Notes: a model not told the origin generated them from the letters alone. 64,000 bases of DNA from an uncultured Opitutales bacterium (GCA_900547395.1 URGP01000011.1:15492-79491), one strand, 5' to 3'; positions 55,142 through 63,892 are shown, counted from the stretch's first letter. A program made the numbers and translations.

Positions 55142-56138
55142 GTCAAAAAAGTATAGAGTTGGAATTGTTGGCGCAACAGGCGCCGTAGGTCAAGAACTTT
55201 TGGAGCTTCTCTTCAAGAGAAACTTTCCGATGAGCGAGCTTACCCTGCTTGCATCTTCCCGCTCCGCAGGCAAAACAGTGGAGTTTGAAGGCAACAAATT
55301 CGTAATCGAAGAAGCAAAGCCCGAAAGTTTTGAAAAACTCGACATTGCGATTTTCTCGGCGGGCGGCACTCCGTCAAAACTTCTCGTTCCCGAAGCCGCG
55401 AAGAGGGGTTGCATTGCAATCGACAATTCTTCCGCGTTCCGCATGGATCCGAATGTGCCTTTGGTTGTTCCCGAAGTCAATCCCGAAGCGATTAAGACGC
55501 ATAAAAATATCATAGCAAACCCGAATTGCACGACCGCAATTTCACTGATGGCTCTCTGCCCTCTACACAGGGAATTCGGCTTAAAGAGGTTCTTTGCCGC
55601 GACTTACCAGGCGGTTTCAGGCACAGGCGCAGCCGCTTTGCAGGAGCTTGATAACCAAGTTAAGCAGTACGCGAAAGGCGAAGAAATCACTTCAAAAGTT
55701 TATCCGTATCAAATCGCATTCAACGCCCTTCCGCATATCGACGTCTTCCAAGACAACGGCTACACGAAAGAGGAAATGAAGATGCTAAACGAAAGCCGCA
55801 AGATTTTGGGGCTTCCGAGCCTCGTATGTTCCACGACCTGTGTAAGAATACCCGTAATGCGCGCGCACAGCGTCGCAATTAACGCGGAGTTTGAAAAGCC
55901 CGTCAGCGTCGAGCGCGCGCGCGAAGTGATTTCGCAGTTTTCGGGCGCGGAACTAAACGACGATGTCGCAAACTTGAAGTATCCGATGCCTCTTTTCTAC
56001 CAGCGCAAGGTTAAGTGCGGCGTTGGCAGGATAAGGAAGGACTTGGCGTTTGAAAACGGTCTGTCTTTCTGGGTTGCGGGCGACCAGCTTTGGAAGGGTG
56101 CGGCACTTAACGCAGTCCAAATTGCCGAACTTCTATAA
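55140..56138 (+). CDS. asd: Aspartate-semialdehyde dehydrogenase
   Basis: 332 residues. Reduces aspartyl phosphate for lysine, threonine, methionine and cell-wall diaminopimelate. NADP-binding VGIVGATGAVGQELL, phosphate-binding SSRSAGK, catalytic C130 in NPNCTTA, YQAVSGTGAAAL, and RIPVMRAHSVAI with the catalytic histidine. Start ATG at 55140 fits the family N-terminus (MSKKYRVGIVG); the longer frame from 55056 runs over the L,D-transpeptidase gene. Its start codon overlaps that gene's start, so each promoter must lie in the other coding region. Confidence 0.95.
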   Translation: MSKKYRVGIVGATGAVGQELLELLFKRNFPMSELTLLASSRSAGKTVEFEGNKFVIEEAKPESFEKLDIAIFSAGGTPSKLLVPEAAKRGCIAIDNSSAFRMDPNVPLVVPEVNPEAIKTHKNIIANPNCTTAISLMALCPLHREFGLKRFFAATYQAVSGTGAAALQELDNQVKQYAKGEEITSKVYPYQIAFNALPHIDVFQDNGYTKEEMKMLNESRKILGLPSLVCSTTCVRIPVMRAHSVAINAEFEKPVSVERAREVISQFSGAELNDDVANLKYPMPLFYQRKVKCGVGRIRKDLAFENGLSFWVAGDQLWKGAALNAVQIAELL

Positions 56139-56260
56139 CGCGTAATATTGCGGCTTATACTCCGCTTTACGAAAAATAACTGCAGTAGTCACGTACTTCA
56201 ATGTACGCTCCTACCGCAGTTTTTTTGTGTCTCGTTTAAGCCGCAGTCTTGCGTGTTATA
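56134..56260. repeat. 127-bp imperfect palindrome after asd
   Basis: Nested inverted repeats: outer TATAAC (56134-56139) with GTTATA (56255-56260), GCGGCTTA (56150-56157) with TAAGCCGC (56237-56244), and an inner hairpin (56178-56221). The 25-base outer arms agree at about 20 positions. The element starts inside the asd stop codon. It could be a repetitive extragenic palindrome or an oversized terminator. Confidence 0.7.
56178..56227 (+). terminator. Intrinsic terminator of asd (core of the palindrome)
   Basis: AACTGC and GTAG pair with CTAC and GCAGTT, GTAC pairs with GTAC at the tip (loop TTCAAT), followed by a run of T on the plus strand. Confidence 0.8.
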
Positions 56261-56328
56261 CGGAATGCCGAATGTTTTGTGAAAATTTAATGATTCTTTG
56301 CTAATAAAAAACATCTTTGTTTCAATAA

Positions 56329-56361
56329 AAAAGGCTGTCTAAAAAAATCAGACAGCCTTTT
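56329..56361 (-). terminator. Intrinsic terminator of the GH2 gene
   Basis: Perfect 12-bp stem AAAAGGCTGTCT / AGACAGCCTTTT with a 9-base loop, followed on the minus strand by TTTTT, 16 bases past the stop. Confidence 0.88.
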
Positions 56362-56377
56362 GTGTGTGCAGGTTATT

Positions 56378-59300
56378 TCAGTCTATCGGTCCGTCCATTA
56401 AGAGGTCGTGGACCGAGGCTTTTTCAGCCGACGCTTCGCCTCTTTGCGTTGCAAGCCCCAAAATTCTAAGGACGCTTTTTATCAGCAGGTTGGACTGGTT
56501 CGATTTAAGCTTATAGTTTAAAGACGACACTGCGAGCCTGCCTTTTTTTAGATTTTTTTCAAACAAGATTGCGCCTTGCGGCTTTTGCAGGCGTTCGTAT
56601 AGGATTGTCTGGGCGCACTTTCGCATTTCGGGAGCGTCAAAGAGCGACCAGTCGATATTTGACGGCACAAAGGCGGTTTTAGCTCCTTTTAAAATATCGC
56701 CTGAAATTATTTGTTTAAAGATTTTGCGCTCTTCAAAATTTCCCGACTGCGGTTCTGAAAAGTAGAGGTCGAACAAATTAAAGCAATTTGCAATTTCGCT
56801 CTTTCCCTTGTCCATTGCAGTTCCCGTATGTTTCACAACTTCGATTTTATCTTCAAAAAATTCTTTTGCGCTTTCGCTTAAATCTTTTTCAGCGACCATA
56901 AAAAGCATTACTGCGTCCTTATTTTTTGCAAACGTATTTGATGAGATTTTCTTTAAAATTTGCGCCTCTTCTTTTGTGAGGTTTTCGGCATCGACAATTA
57001 CAAATGGCAATTTGTCGTTTTTAAAGTTTAAGATTGCGCCCCTTCTTCTTAACGCTTTTGCCAAGTCGGAATTTTCATTTCCGACAAAGAATGCTTCGGC
57101 GAACTTCGCGGGCGGCAGAGGCTTTGCGTTTTGAGGGTGCTTGAACGCCTGCGGATTTAATATTTTTTGCATTTTGACTTCCGCAAATTCGCAAGGCTCG
57201 TTTTTGATTGCGGCTTTCAACGCCTTGTAGTGGGCGAGGGGGCGCATAAACGGCAAAGACTTGTCTATTGCGGGATTTATCGTGAAAATGTACGGCGGTA
57301 TGCGCTCAAACTGGTATCCCGGTTTGCCCTCTATGTATGCTTTTTTCGGGAAAACCCCGTCTTGCAAATTCGGAAGCCTTGAAAAGTCGTTATATCCGTA
57401 TGGCAGATGCTCTATGCCGAACCAGCAGACTTCTGACGGCGAAAAATAGGCAAGATGGGGAATTGCGACCTCTTTCACAGCCCTGTACAGGTCGCCCGCA
57501 AGAGCCTTGTTGCGCCCTGCATAAGACGAGAAAACTTCGTCTCCCCAATACTTGTAAACGCGGCTTGGGTTGCCGTAGTATGTCGCTCCGAATTCACCTA
57601 CAACCATTGGTTTAGGGGCGTTTAGATTTTTCTTTGCTTCAAGTACTCCGCCTGATATGTCGCCGTCGCCGAAATGTCTGCTCCATACGGGAAGACTGCC
57701 CGAAAGGTCTCTGTCGCCATCTATTGTTATGAAGGGGCGCGTCGGGTCGAGTGTTTGCGGGACTTTTGCAAGGTTTGCGAGTTTTTCTTCCCAAAGCTTT
57801 TTATCTTCTTCAAGCTTGGCAAAGTCAGCCTTGTACTGTTTGTAGTCTTGCAAGTCTTCCTGTTTTACCTGCTTTTCGTCTTTTATTCTGCCGAATTTTT
57901 CAAAGTTTTTGACCTGCAAGTGCGGCAGGCTCATTGCAAACATTTCATTGCCGACGCTCCAGCCCAGAACCGAAGGATTATTTCGGTAGCGTTTCACGAG
58001 GCGTTTTATTTGCTCTTCGGTTCTAATCCAAGTTTCGTCCACTGTGAGGTTCGGGCGTATTGAAGAGCCGAAAAGCCCGCTTTCTGCAAGCACCATAAGC
58101 CCCATTTCGTCAGCCATGTCGTAGTAGCATTTGTGCCATGGCTGTGCGTGCGGGCGGACGGCGTTGCCACCGAACGACTTTATCATTTGGTACCAGCCGT
58201 ATATAAATCTTCGCGAGCAGGTATAGGGTCCGAACGGGTGTTGGAGGTCTCCGAAGGCTTTGATTTTTTCGCCGTTTAAGAGGATATCGAAGCCGGAAAT
58301 CGAAAATTCGCGCCAACCGAAGCGCGTGTATTTTATGTCGAGGTTTTCTTTCGCGCTTTTGATTTTTACGAGGGCTGCGTAGAGGTTTGGCTCGTTTAAA
58401 GACCATAGTTTCAGGGCGTCTTTGGGCGATGTCGAAAGAGTTATTTTGGCGGTTTTGCCCGCTTTTACGGAAATTTTTTGCGGAGAAATCTTTAAAGACG
58501 GATTTTTTGCAAGCGACCATTTCGGTTCGGGGGCGTTAAGCACCGTTTCAAGTCTTTTGCCGAGAGGCTTTCCGTCGTCCAAATTTAGCGCGTTTGATTT
58601 TTTCAAGTCCTGCGCCGCGCCGTTTAGCCATTCGTTTATGTCAGCAAAAACAAGCCCTTCAAAATCTTTTTTCGATGAATTCTTCACGGAGACTTCGATT
58701 TCAAGAATTCCCTTCGATACCAATGGCTTAACAAACACATCTTCCACAAAAACTTCTGGTTTTGCAATTAGAAATACGTCCTGCCATATCCCGATTAAGT
58801 CGTCGGTGTTTGAGCCGGCGGGATATGTCGCGTTCATCTTGTATTTCGGGTGGTGCTTGTCGAAGAGTTTTGAGTGGCGTATCCCGATTAGAATTTCATT
58901 TTTTCCGATTTTTGCCGCGTCTGTTATGTCGCATTCAAAGCCGAGATGCTGGTCGAAGTGCGAGCCGACGGGCTTAGAGTTTACGAATACTTGAGCCTGC
59001 CCTGCAATGGCGTCGAAATGTAAAAACAGCCTTTTGCCGCGGAAGTTTTCGGGAATGTCGATTTCTTTTTTGAGCCACCCCATGCGGGCGTCGCACCAAG
59101 AATCGGGATAGCTTGGGAAATATACCGAGCTTGGCGCGTAGGGCAGGTTTGTACCTTCGCCCGTTTTGTTGCCGCCTCCCCATTTGTTGACGTTCCAAGG
59201 CGACGGGATTTTTATCTTCACGCTTTCCCATTTGTCGGGGGCGGGCTTTTCAAGTTCGGGGGGAGTTCCGTTTCCGAATTTAAAGCCGTTCGGTATTTTG

Positions 59301-59497
59301 ACGGGCTGAAACTGCCAGTATCCGTTAAGGCATATTTCATCCCTGAAAGATTTTTCGCAAGGTGCCAAAATTCCTTCCGAAGGAGAAAAGTCGCGGTCAA
59401 ATTCCGCGGCTGCAAAACTTGACGATGCCGACGCAAACAGCATTGGCGCAAGTATGGATTTTTTTAATGCGGCAATGATTCTTTCTTTTAGAGACAT
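56378..59497 (-). CDS. Exported GH2 family glycoside hydrolase (beta-galactosidase / beta-glucuronidase type)
   Basis: 1039 residues with a signal peptide (about 1-30). GH2 sugar-binding domain (about 50-235), Ig-like domain (240-395), TIM barrel (395-720) with predicted acid/base E518 (VLGWSVGNEM) and nucleophile E635 (MVVGEFGATYYG). A charged helical insert (about 530-575, rich in Lys, Glu, Gln) lies between them. The C-terminal 300 residues include an alpha/beta part (FVIVDAENLTKEEAQILKK; GRLAVSSLNYK) resembling a glutamine-amidotransferase-like domain. The neighbouring divergent galactose genes suggest a galactoside substrate. Confidence 0.87.
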   Translation of the reverse strand: MSLKERIIAALKKSILAPMLFASASSSFAAAEFDRDFSPSEGILAPCEKSFRDEICLNGYWQFQPVKIPNGFKFGNGTPPELEKPAPDKWESVKIKIPSPWNVNKWGGGNKTGEGTNLPYAPSSVYFPSYPDSWCDARMGWLKKEIDIPENFRGKRLFLHFDAIAGQAQVFVNSKPVGSHFDQHLGFECDITDAAKIGKNEILIGIRHSKLFDKHHPKYKMNATYPAGSNTDDLIGIWQDVFLIAKPEVFVEDVFVKPLVSKGILEIEVSVKNSSKKDFEGLVFADINEWLNGAAQDLKKSNALNLDDGKPLGKRLETVLNAPEPKWSLAKNPSLKISPQKISVKAGKTAKITLSTSPKDALKLWSLNEPNLYAALVKIKSAKENLDIKYTRFGWREFSISGFDILLNGEKIKAFGDLQHPFGPYTCSRRFIYGWYQMIKSFGGNAVRPHAQPWHKCYYDMADEMGLMVLAESGLFGSSIRPNLTVDETWIRTEEQIKRLVKRYRNNPSVLGWSVGNEMFAMSLPHLQVKNFEKFGRIKDEKQVKQEDLQDYKQYKADFAKLEEDKKLWEEKLANLAKVPQTLDPTRPFITIDGDRDLSGSLPVWSRHFGDGDISGGVLEAKKNLNAPKPMVVGEFGATYYGNPSRVYKYWGDEVFSSYAGRNKALAGDLYRAVKEVAIPHLAYFSPSEVCWFGIEHLPYGYNDFSRLPNLQDGVFPKKAYIEGKPGYQFERIPPYIFTINPAIDKSLPFMRPLAHYKALKAAIKNEPCEFAEVKMQKILNPQAFKHPQNAKPLPPAKFAEAFFVGNENSDLAKALRRRGAILNFKNDKLPFVIVDAENLTKEEAQILKKISSNTFAKNKDAVMLFMVAEKDLSESAKEFFEDKIEVVKHTGTAMDKGKSEIANCFNLFDLYFSEPQSGNFEERKIFKQIISGDILKGAKTAFVPSNIDWSLFDAPEMRKCAQTILYERLQKPQGAILFEKNLKKGRLAVSSLNYKLKSNQSNLLIKSVLRILGLATQRGEASAEKASVHDLLMDGPID

Positions 59498-59527
59498 AAT
59501 TTACAGGTTAAACGCCGCAATCTCGCT

Positions 59528-59533
59528 TGTCAA
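59528..59533 (-). promoter_or_regulatory. Perfect -35 box upstream of the GH2 gene
   Basis: TTGACA on the minus strand, 30 bases before the GH2 start. The -10 position (TAACCT after 17 bp) is poor, which would fit a promoter that needs activation. The call rests on the -35 alone. Confidence 0.35.
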
Positions 59534-59618
59534 TTTTAAACTTTGTTTCAAAATTTTAAATAGAAAATAAAAAACTTTACAATCGGGCGGAAAAATTGTT
59601 TCTTTATTCATTCTCGAG

Positions 59619-59632
59619 CCGATATTTATCGG
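59619..59632. promoter_or_regulatory. 14-bp dyad in the GH2 / SSS divergent region
   Basis: CCGATA-TT-TATCGG, perfect 6-bp arms, 37 bases before the transporter start in the 172-bp gap shared with the divergent GH2 gene. A likely operator for a galactoside regulator; no regulator gene lies in the locus. Confidence 0.5.
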
Positions 59633-59669
59633 GGGAATGCACTACCAAATTTAAAACGGAAAATAAATT

Positions 59670-61718
59670 ATGTTGTTCAGCAGTCTTGATATAGCAATTT
59701 TTATAGGTTTTGTCGCGCTCGTTTTGTTCGTCGGGCTTTATATGGGCAGGAGCAAGTCGGGCGAAAACGCGGAGGGATATTTTTTGGCGGGCAGGGGGCT
59801 TTCGTGGTGGCTCATAGGCTTTTCGCTCATTGCCGCAAATATTTCAACAGAGCAGTTCGTCGGCATGAGCGGGAGCGCGGCGGGTCCTGCGGGTCTTGCC
59901 ATTGCAAGCTATGAATGGATGGCGGCGATAACTTTGGTTTTTGTGGCATTTTTCTTTTTGCCGAAATTCTTAAAAAGCGGAATATATACAATGCCGCAAT
60001 TTTTGGAGCACCGCTTCGACACGTTTTCGCGCACGGTGATGTCGCTAATGATGGTTGTTGTGCTTGTTGCCGTCAATGTGACGGGCGTTATTTATTCGGG
60101 CGCGATTACTGCTTCAACAATGTTTGCGGGGCACACGTTTTTCGGAATTCCGATGGACGTTTCGTTTTTTGCCTGGGCGATAGGCATTGTGGCGGCGGTT
60201 TACGTTTTTGTGGGGGGATTGAAAGCCTGCGCTTGGGCAGACTTGATTCAAGGGGCGGCTTTGATTGCTGGCGGAGCGATTATTGCCTATCTTGCTTTTG
60301 ACGCCATGGGCGCGCTGGAAGTTTCCAAAATCGCGCACACAGCGGGAACTGACGCCCTCAAAAACATTACGGACGCTTCAAGCGGCATTGAAAAATTTTC
60401 GGCGGCGAATGCCGACAAGCTCACAATGTTTTTGCCCGCCGACAACAGCGAAGTTCCGTGGACCGCTCTTATTATCGGGCTTTGGATTCCGAATTTCTAT
60501 TATTGGGGCTTGAACCAGTACATAATGCAGCGCACTCTCGGCGCGTCGAGCTTGGCGGAAGGGCAGAAGGGCATAATGTTTGCGGCGTTCATGAAAATTT
60601 TGATTCCGTTTTTAATCGTGTTTCCGGGGCTTATCGCATTTAATTTGTATGCCGACAAAATGGCGGGTTATGCCTCGTCTGACGTAAAAATACAGGCGTC
60701 AAACGCAAACGCGATAATGCTTGCGTACGCGGGAGAGCATTTTGCCAAATACAAAAATTTTGAAGAAATCCCCGCAGGCGAGCTTGAAAGTGCGGAAAAC
60801 TTAATCTCAAAATCTTCAGCAGTAAACGGCAAGGCGGTTGTAGGCATTGGCGAAATCCAAAAGGAGTTCAGGCAATATTTTGATTTGAGAAATGCCGACG
60901 CCTTGAAGAACATCCGCTATTCCTACGACATGGCATGGGCAAAACAAAACCCCGATTTGCGCAGGCTTGTTGACGGATGGAACGAGTCGATGTTTCAAAA
61001 AAATCCGGAACTTAAAAATCCGAATTTGAAAAGCCAGCTCTTGGGCGAAGTCAAAACGCGCCAGCTTGTCGGGTATAAATACGACACTGCTTTCGGGCTT
61101 CTCTTAAAGGATTTGGTTCCGCCGAACGGGCTTACGGGCTTTATTTTTGCGGCACTTCTCGGCGCAGTAGTAAGCTCTCTCGCCTCGATGCTTAACGCGG
61201 CTTCCACGATATTTACTATAGACATTTTCAAGCGTTTTGTGAAAAAAGACGCCTCCGACAAGGTTCAGGTGCTTACGGGCAGATTGTGCGTGGCGGTGTT
61301 TGCTGTCGCGGGATGCATAATCGCGCCGTTTTTGAACAGCCCCGCTTTCGGCAACATCTTTACTTACATACAGGAGTTTCAGGGCTTTCTTTCGCCCGGG
61401 ATTTTGGCGGTATTTTTGTTCGGTCTCTTTTCCAAGAAAGCCCCGCGCTTTGCGGGCGCAGTCGGCATCATTGCAAGCCCCGTGATTTACGGCATTCTTA
61501 AACTATGCCTGCCCGAAGTCGCGTTCCTTAACAGAATGGCGATAACTTTCGTTCTCATACTTTTGATTATGATGCTTATGACGCTTGTAAAGCCGCTTAA
61601 ACAGGAAGTCGAAATGCCCGTGAACGAAAAGATAAACATCGAGCACTCGAAGTCGGTTTACATAATGGGCGCGGCGGTGCTCGTGATTACAACGTCATTG
61701 TATGTTTATTTCAGCTGA
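59670..61718 (+). CDS. Sodium:solute symporter (SSS/SGLT family) with large extracellular insert
   Basis: 682 residues, about 14 helices. SGLT-type features: YFLAGRGLSWWLIGFSLIAANIS, STEQFVGMSGSA, a sodium-site helix, GLWIPNFYYWGLNQYIMQRTLGA, and ALLGAVVSSLASMLNAASTIFTIDI. Between LIAFNLYADKMAG (about 322) and KYDTAFGLLLKDLVP (about 469) there is a hydrophilic stretch of roughly 130 residues where common SGLTs have a short loop. It is co-transcribed with galK (9-base gap) and galE, so it most likely imports galactose or a galactoside. Confidence 0.9.
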   Translation: MLFSSLDIAIFIGFVALVLFVGLYMGRSKSGENAEGYFLAGRGLSWWLIGFSLIAANISTEQFVGMSGSAAGPAGLAIASYEWMAAITLVFVAFFFLPKFLKSGIYTMPQFLEHRFDTFSRTVMSLMMVVVLVAVNVTGVIYSGAITASTMFAGHTFFGIPMDVSFFAWAIGIVAAVYVFVGGLKACAWADLIQGAALIAGGAIIAYLAFDAMGALEVSKIAHTAGTDALKNITDASSGIEKFSAANADKLTMFLPADNSEVPWTALIIGLWIPNFYYWGLNQYIMQRTLGASSLAEGQKGIMFAAFMKILIPFLIVFPGLIAFNLYADKMAGYASSDVKIQASNANAIMLAYAGEHFAKYKNFEEIPAGELESAENLISKSSAVNGKAVVGIGEIQKEFRQYFDLRNADALKNIRYSYDMAWAKQNPDLRRLVDGWNESMFQKNPELKNPNLKSQLLGEVKTRQLVGYKYDTAFGLLLKDLVPPNGLTGFIFAALLGAVVSSLASMLNAASTIFTIDIFKRFVKKDASDKVQVLTGRLCVAVFAVAGCIIAPFLNSPAFGNIFTYIQEFQGFLSPGILAVFLFGLFSKKAPRFAGAVGIIASPVIYGILKLCLPEVAFLNRMAITFVLILLIMMLMTLVKPLKQEVEMPVNEKINIEHSKSVYIMGAAVLVITTSLYVYFS

Positions 61719-61727
61719 GGAAATTTT

Positions 61728-62882
61728 ATGGTGGAAATAACGGCCATTGAAAAGTTTAAAAAGTTTTTCGGCACAGAGCCGCAAGTTGTCGCGGTCGCTC
61801 CCGGAAGAATTGAATTTGTCGGCAACCACACCGATTATAACGGCGGTTTTGTGATGGGGGTTGCCATTGATAGAAACATCGCCGTTTCTGTCTCAAAAAG
61901 AAGCGACTGCAAAATATGTTTTGCCAACTCTTCCACGGGGGAGAAGGTGAGCCTTGACATGGGCGCAATAACGCCTTTGCCGCGTTCTTTAAACTGGGTG
62001 AATTATCCGCTTGGCGTTTTCAAGTTTCTGCTTGAAGCGGGGCTTAAAGCGGACTGCGGTTTCGATTTTACGGACGCGAGCGATTTGCCAAAGGGCGCGG
62101 GCGTGAGTTCGAGCGCGGCGATAGAAATGGCGTCTTGCTATGCCTTATCAAAGCTTTATGGCTTTCCTATTTCAAAAAAGCAGGCGGTGGCAATCGGAAG
62201 AAAAAGCGAAAACAATTTTGTGGGAATGCCTTGCGGAATTTTGGATCAGGGAGTTTCCTGTTTCGGAAAGAAAAATTCCGTCGTTTTTATCGACTGCAAG
62301 ACTGAGGAATATGAAATCTTGCCGCTTGCCCCGAATTGCAAATTTTATCTTTTTAATTCCACGAAAAAGCACGCTTTGGTTGACGGCCTTTACGCGGCAA
62401 GGCATAAGGAATGCCTTGAAGCCGCAAAAATCCTGTCCGAGGGCGGCAAGGAGCGCATGCTGCGCGATTTTACGATGCGCGATTTGAACGCAAAAAAAGA
62501 CAAGATGAGCGAGGTCGTCTATAAGCGCGCGCGCCACGTCATAGAAGAAAACGAAAGGGTGCTTCTTGCAAAGGAGTGCATGAGGGTTGGCGACATGGCG
62601 TCTCTTGGCAAGATTTTGTTTGCCTCTCACGAAAGCTCAAAAAAACTCTTTGAAAACTCGTGCGCCGAGCTTGACGAGCTTGTGGATTTGTTGAAGCTCC
62701 AAAAAAATGTTTACGGGGCGCGGTTGAGCGGCGGCGGTTTCGGCGGGGCTGTAATGGCTCTTGTTTCCGAAGATTTTACGGAAGCACAGGCGGAGGAAGT
62801 CGCAATGGGGTACGAGCAAAAGTTTGGCGCAAGGCCGAAAATTTTTGAGTGTTTCGCGGGAGACGGCGCGAGAATTTTTTAA
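61728..62882 (+). CDS. galK: Galactokinase (variant substrate motif)
   Basis: 384-residue GHMP kinase making galactose 1-phosphate. Motif 1 is APGRIEFVGNHTDYNGG, motif 2 LPKGAGVSSSAAIEMA, motif 3 RLSGGGFGGAVMAL. In canonical GalK motif 1 reads GEHTDYN; here the sugar-binding glutamate is Asn33. Other galactokinases of this lineage may share this, so activity is still likely. The ribosome site GAGGA overlaps the transporter stop codon. galE follows; galT is not present. Confidence 0.88.
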   Translation: MVEITAIEKFKKFFGTEPQVVAVAPGRIEFVGNHTDYNGGFVMGVAIDRNIAVSVSKRSDCKICFANSSTGEKVSLDMGAITPLPRSLNWVNYPLGVFKFLLEAGLKADCGFDFTDASDLPKGAGVSSSAAIEMASCYALSKLYGFPISKKQAVAIGRKSENNFVGMPCGILDQGVSCFGKKNSVVFIDCKTEEYEILPLAPNCKFYLFNSTKKHALVDGLYAARHKECLEAAKILSEGGKERMLRDFTMRDLNAKKDKMSEVVYKRARHVIEENERVLLAKECMRVGDMASLGKILFASHESSKKLFENSCAELDELVDLLKLQKNVYGARLSGGGFGGAVMALVSEDFTEAQAEEVAMGYEQKFGARPKIFECFAGDGARIF

Positions 62883-62905
62883 CAAATTTTAAAAGGAAAG
62901 ACCAT

Positions 62906-63892
62906 ATGAAAGTTCTTGTAATCGGCGGGGCGGGGTATATCGGAAGCCATTGCGTAAGGCAGTTAATAGAAGCGGGGCATGAGCCTGTTGTTTTGGATAA
63001 TTTGTCTTACGGGCACAGGCAGGCTCTCGGCAAGTCCGTTAATTTTTACTTGGGGGATTTGGCTGATAAAAACCTTGTGGGCAAAATTTTGGACGGGGAA
63101 AAAATCGACATTGTGATGCACTTTGCGGCGTTCATAAATGTGGGAGAGTCGGTTTTAGAGCCGATAAAATACTACAAAAACAATCTTTCGGGCGTCATAT
63201 CGCTAATCGAAACGATGATAGAACATAATGTCAAAAAGTTCGTCTTTTCTTCGACTTGCGCGACGTTCGGAATACCGAAGTCTCTGCCGATAGTCGAAGA
63301 CTTGCCGCAAAATCCCATAAACCCATACGGGCAGACAAAGCTTGACGTAGAGCATTTCCTGCAAAACTGCGCGAGGGCGTACGGCTTGAATGCTGTTGCG
63401 TTCCGCTATTTTAACGCGAGCGGGGCGGCGGAGGACGGTTCGATAGGCGAGGACCACTCTCCCGAAAGCCATCTGATACCTCTTGCCATTTATGCCGCGA
63501 TGGGGAAGCGTCCCGCGCTTAAAATTTTCGGCTCTGACTACAACACTCCCGACGGAACGTGCCTGCGCGACTATGTGCATGTGGACGATTTAAGCAGGGC
63601 GCACATCGCCTCTTTCAAGCTCCTTGAAGGAAACGGAAAGTTCCTGCACTACAACTTGGGCACGGGCACGCCTAATTCGGTTTTGGAGATAATACGGGGC
63701 ATCGAAAAAGTCAGCGGCTTGAAAGTTCCGCACGAATTTGCCCCGCGGAGAGAGGGCGACCCCGACGCCTTGTATGCGGACTCGTCAAAAGCCAAAAAAG
63801 AGCTTGGCTGGCGCGTAAAATACGCGAATGTGGAAGACATAATACGCACCGCCTGCAAATGGCATTTTGCGCATCCGAACGGGTTTGAATAA
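62906..63892 (+). CDS. galE: UDP-glucose 4-epimerase
   Basis: 328 residues. Extended short-chain dehydrogenase: GGAGYIGSHCVRQL NAD site, HFAAFINVGESV, SSTCATFG with the catalytic serine/threonine, NPYGQTKLDVEHFL with the catalytic Tyr-x-x-x-Lys, and the UDP-sugar contacts YNTPDGTCLRDYVHV. AAGGAAAG lies 8 bases before the ATG at 62906; the longer open frame from 62849 lies inside galK. Last gene of the transporter-galK-galE operon. Confidence 0.96.
   Translation: MKVLVIGGAGYIGSHCVRQLIEAGHEPVVLDNLSYGHRQALGKSVNFYLGDLADKNLVGKILDGEKIDIVMHFAAFINVGESVLEPIKYYKNNLSGVISLIETMIEHNVKKFVFSSTCATFGIPKSLPIVEDLPQNPINPYGQTKLDVEHFLQNCARAYGLNAVAFRYFNASGAAEDGSIGEDHSPESHLIPLAIYAAMGKRPALKIFGSDYNTPDGTCLRDYVHVDDLSRAHIASFKLLEGNGKFLHYNLGTGTPNSVLEIIRGIEKVSGLKVPHEFAPRREGDPDALYADSSKAKKELGWRVKYANVEDIIRTACKWHFAHPNGFE

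Noticed and set aside
56134..56260. Integron attC site
   Set aside because: The ends (TATAAC / GTTATAC) do not fit the RYYYAAC and GTTRRRY consensus, and no integrase or cassette array is present.
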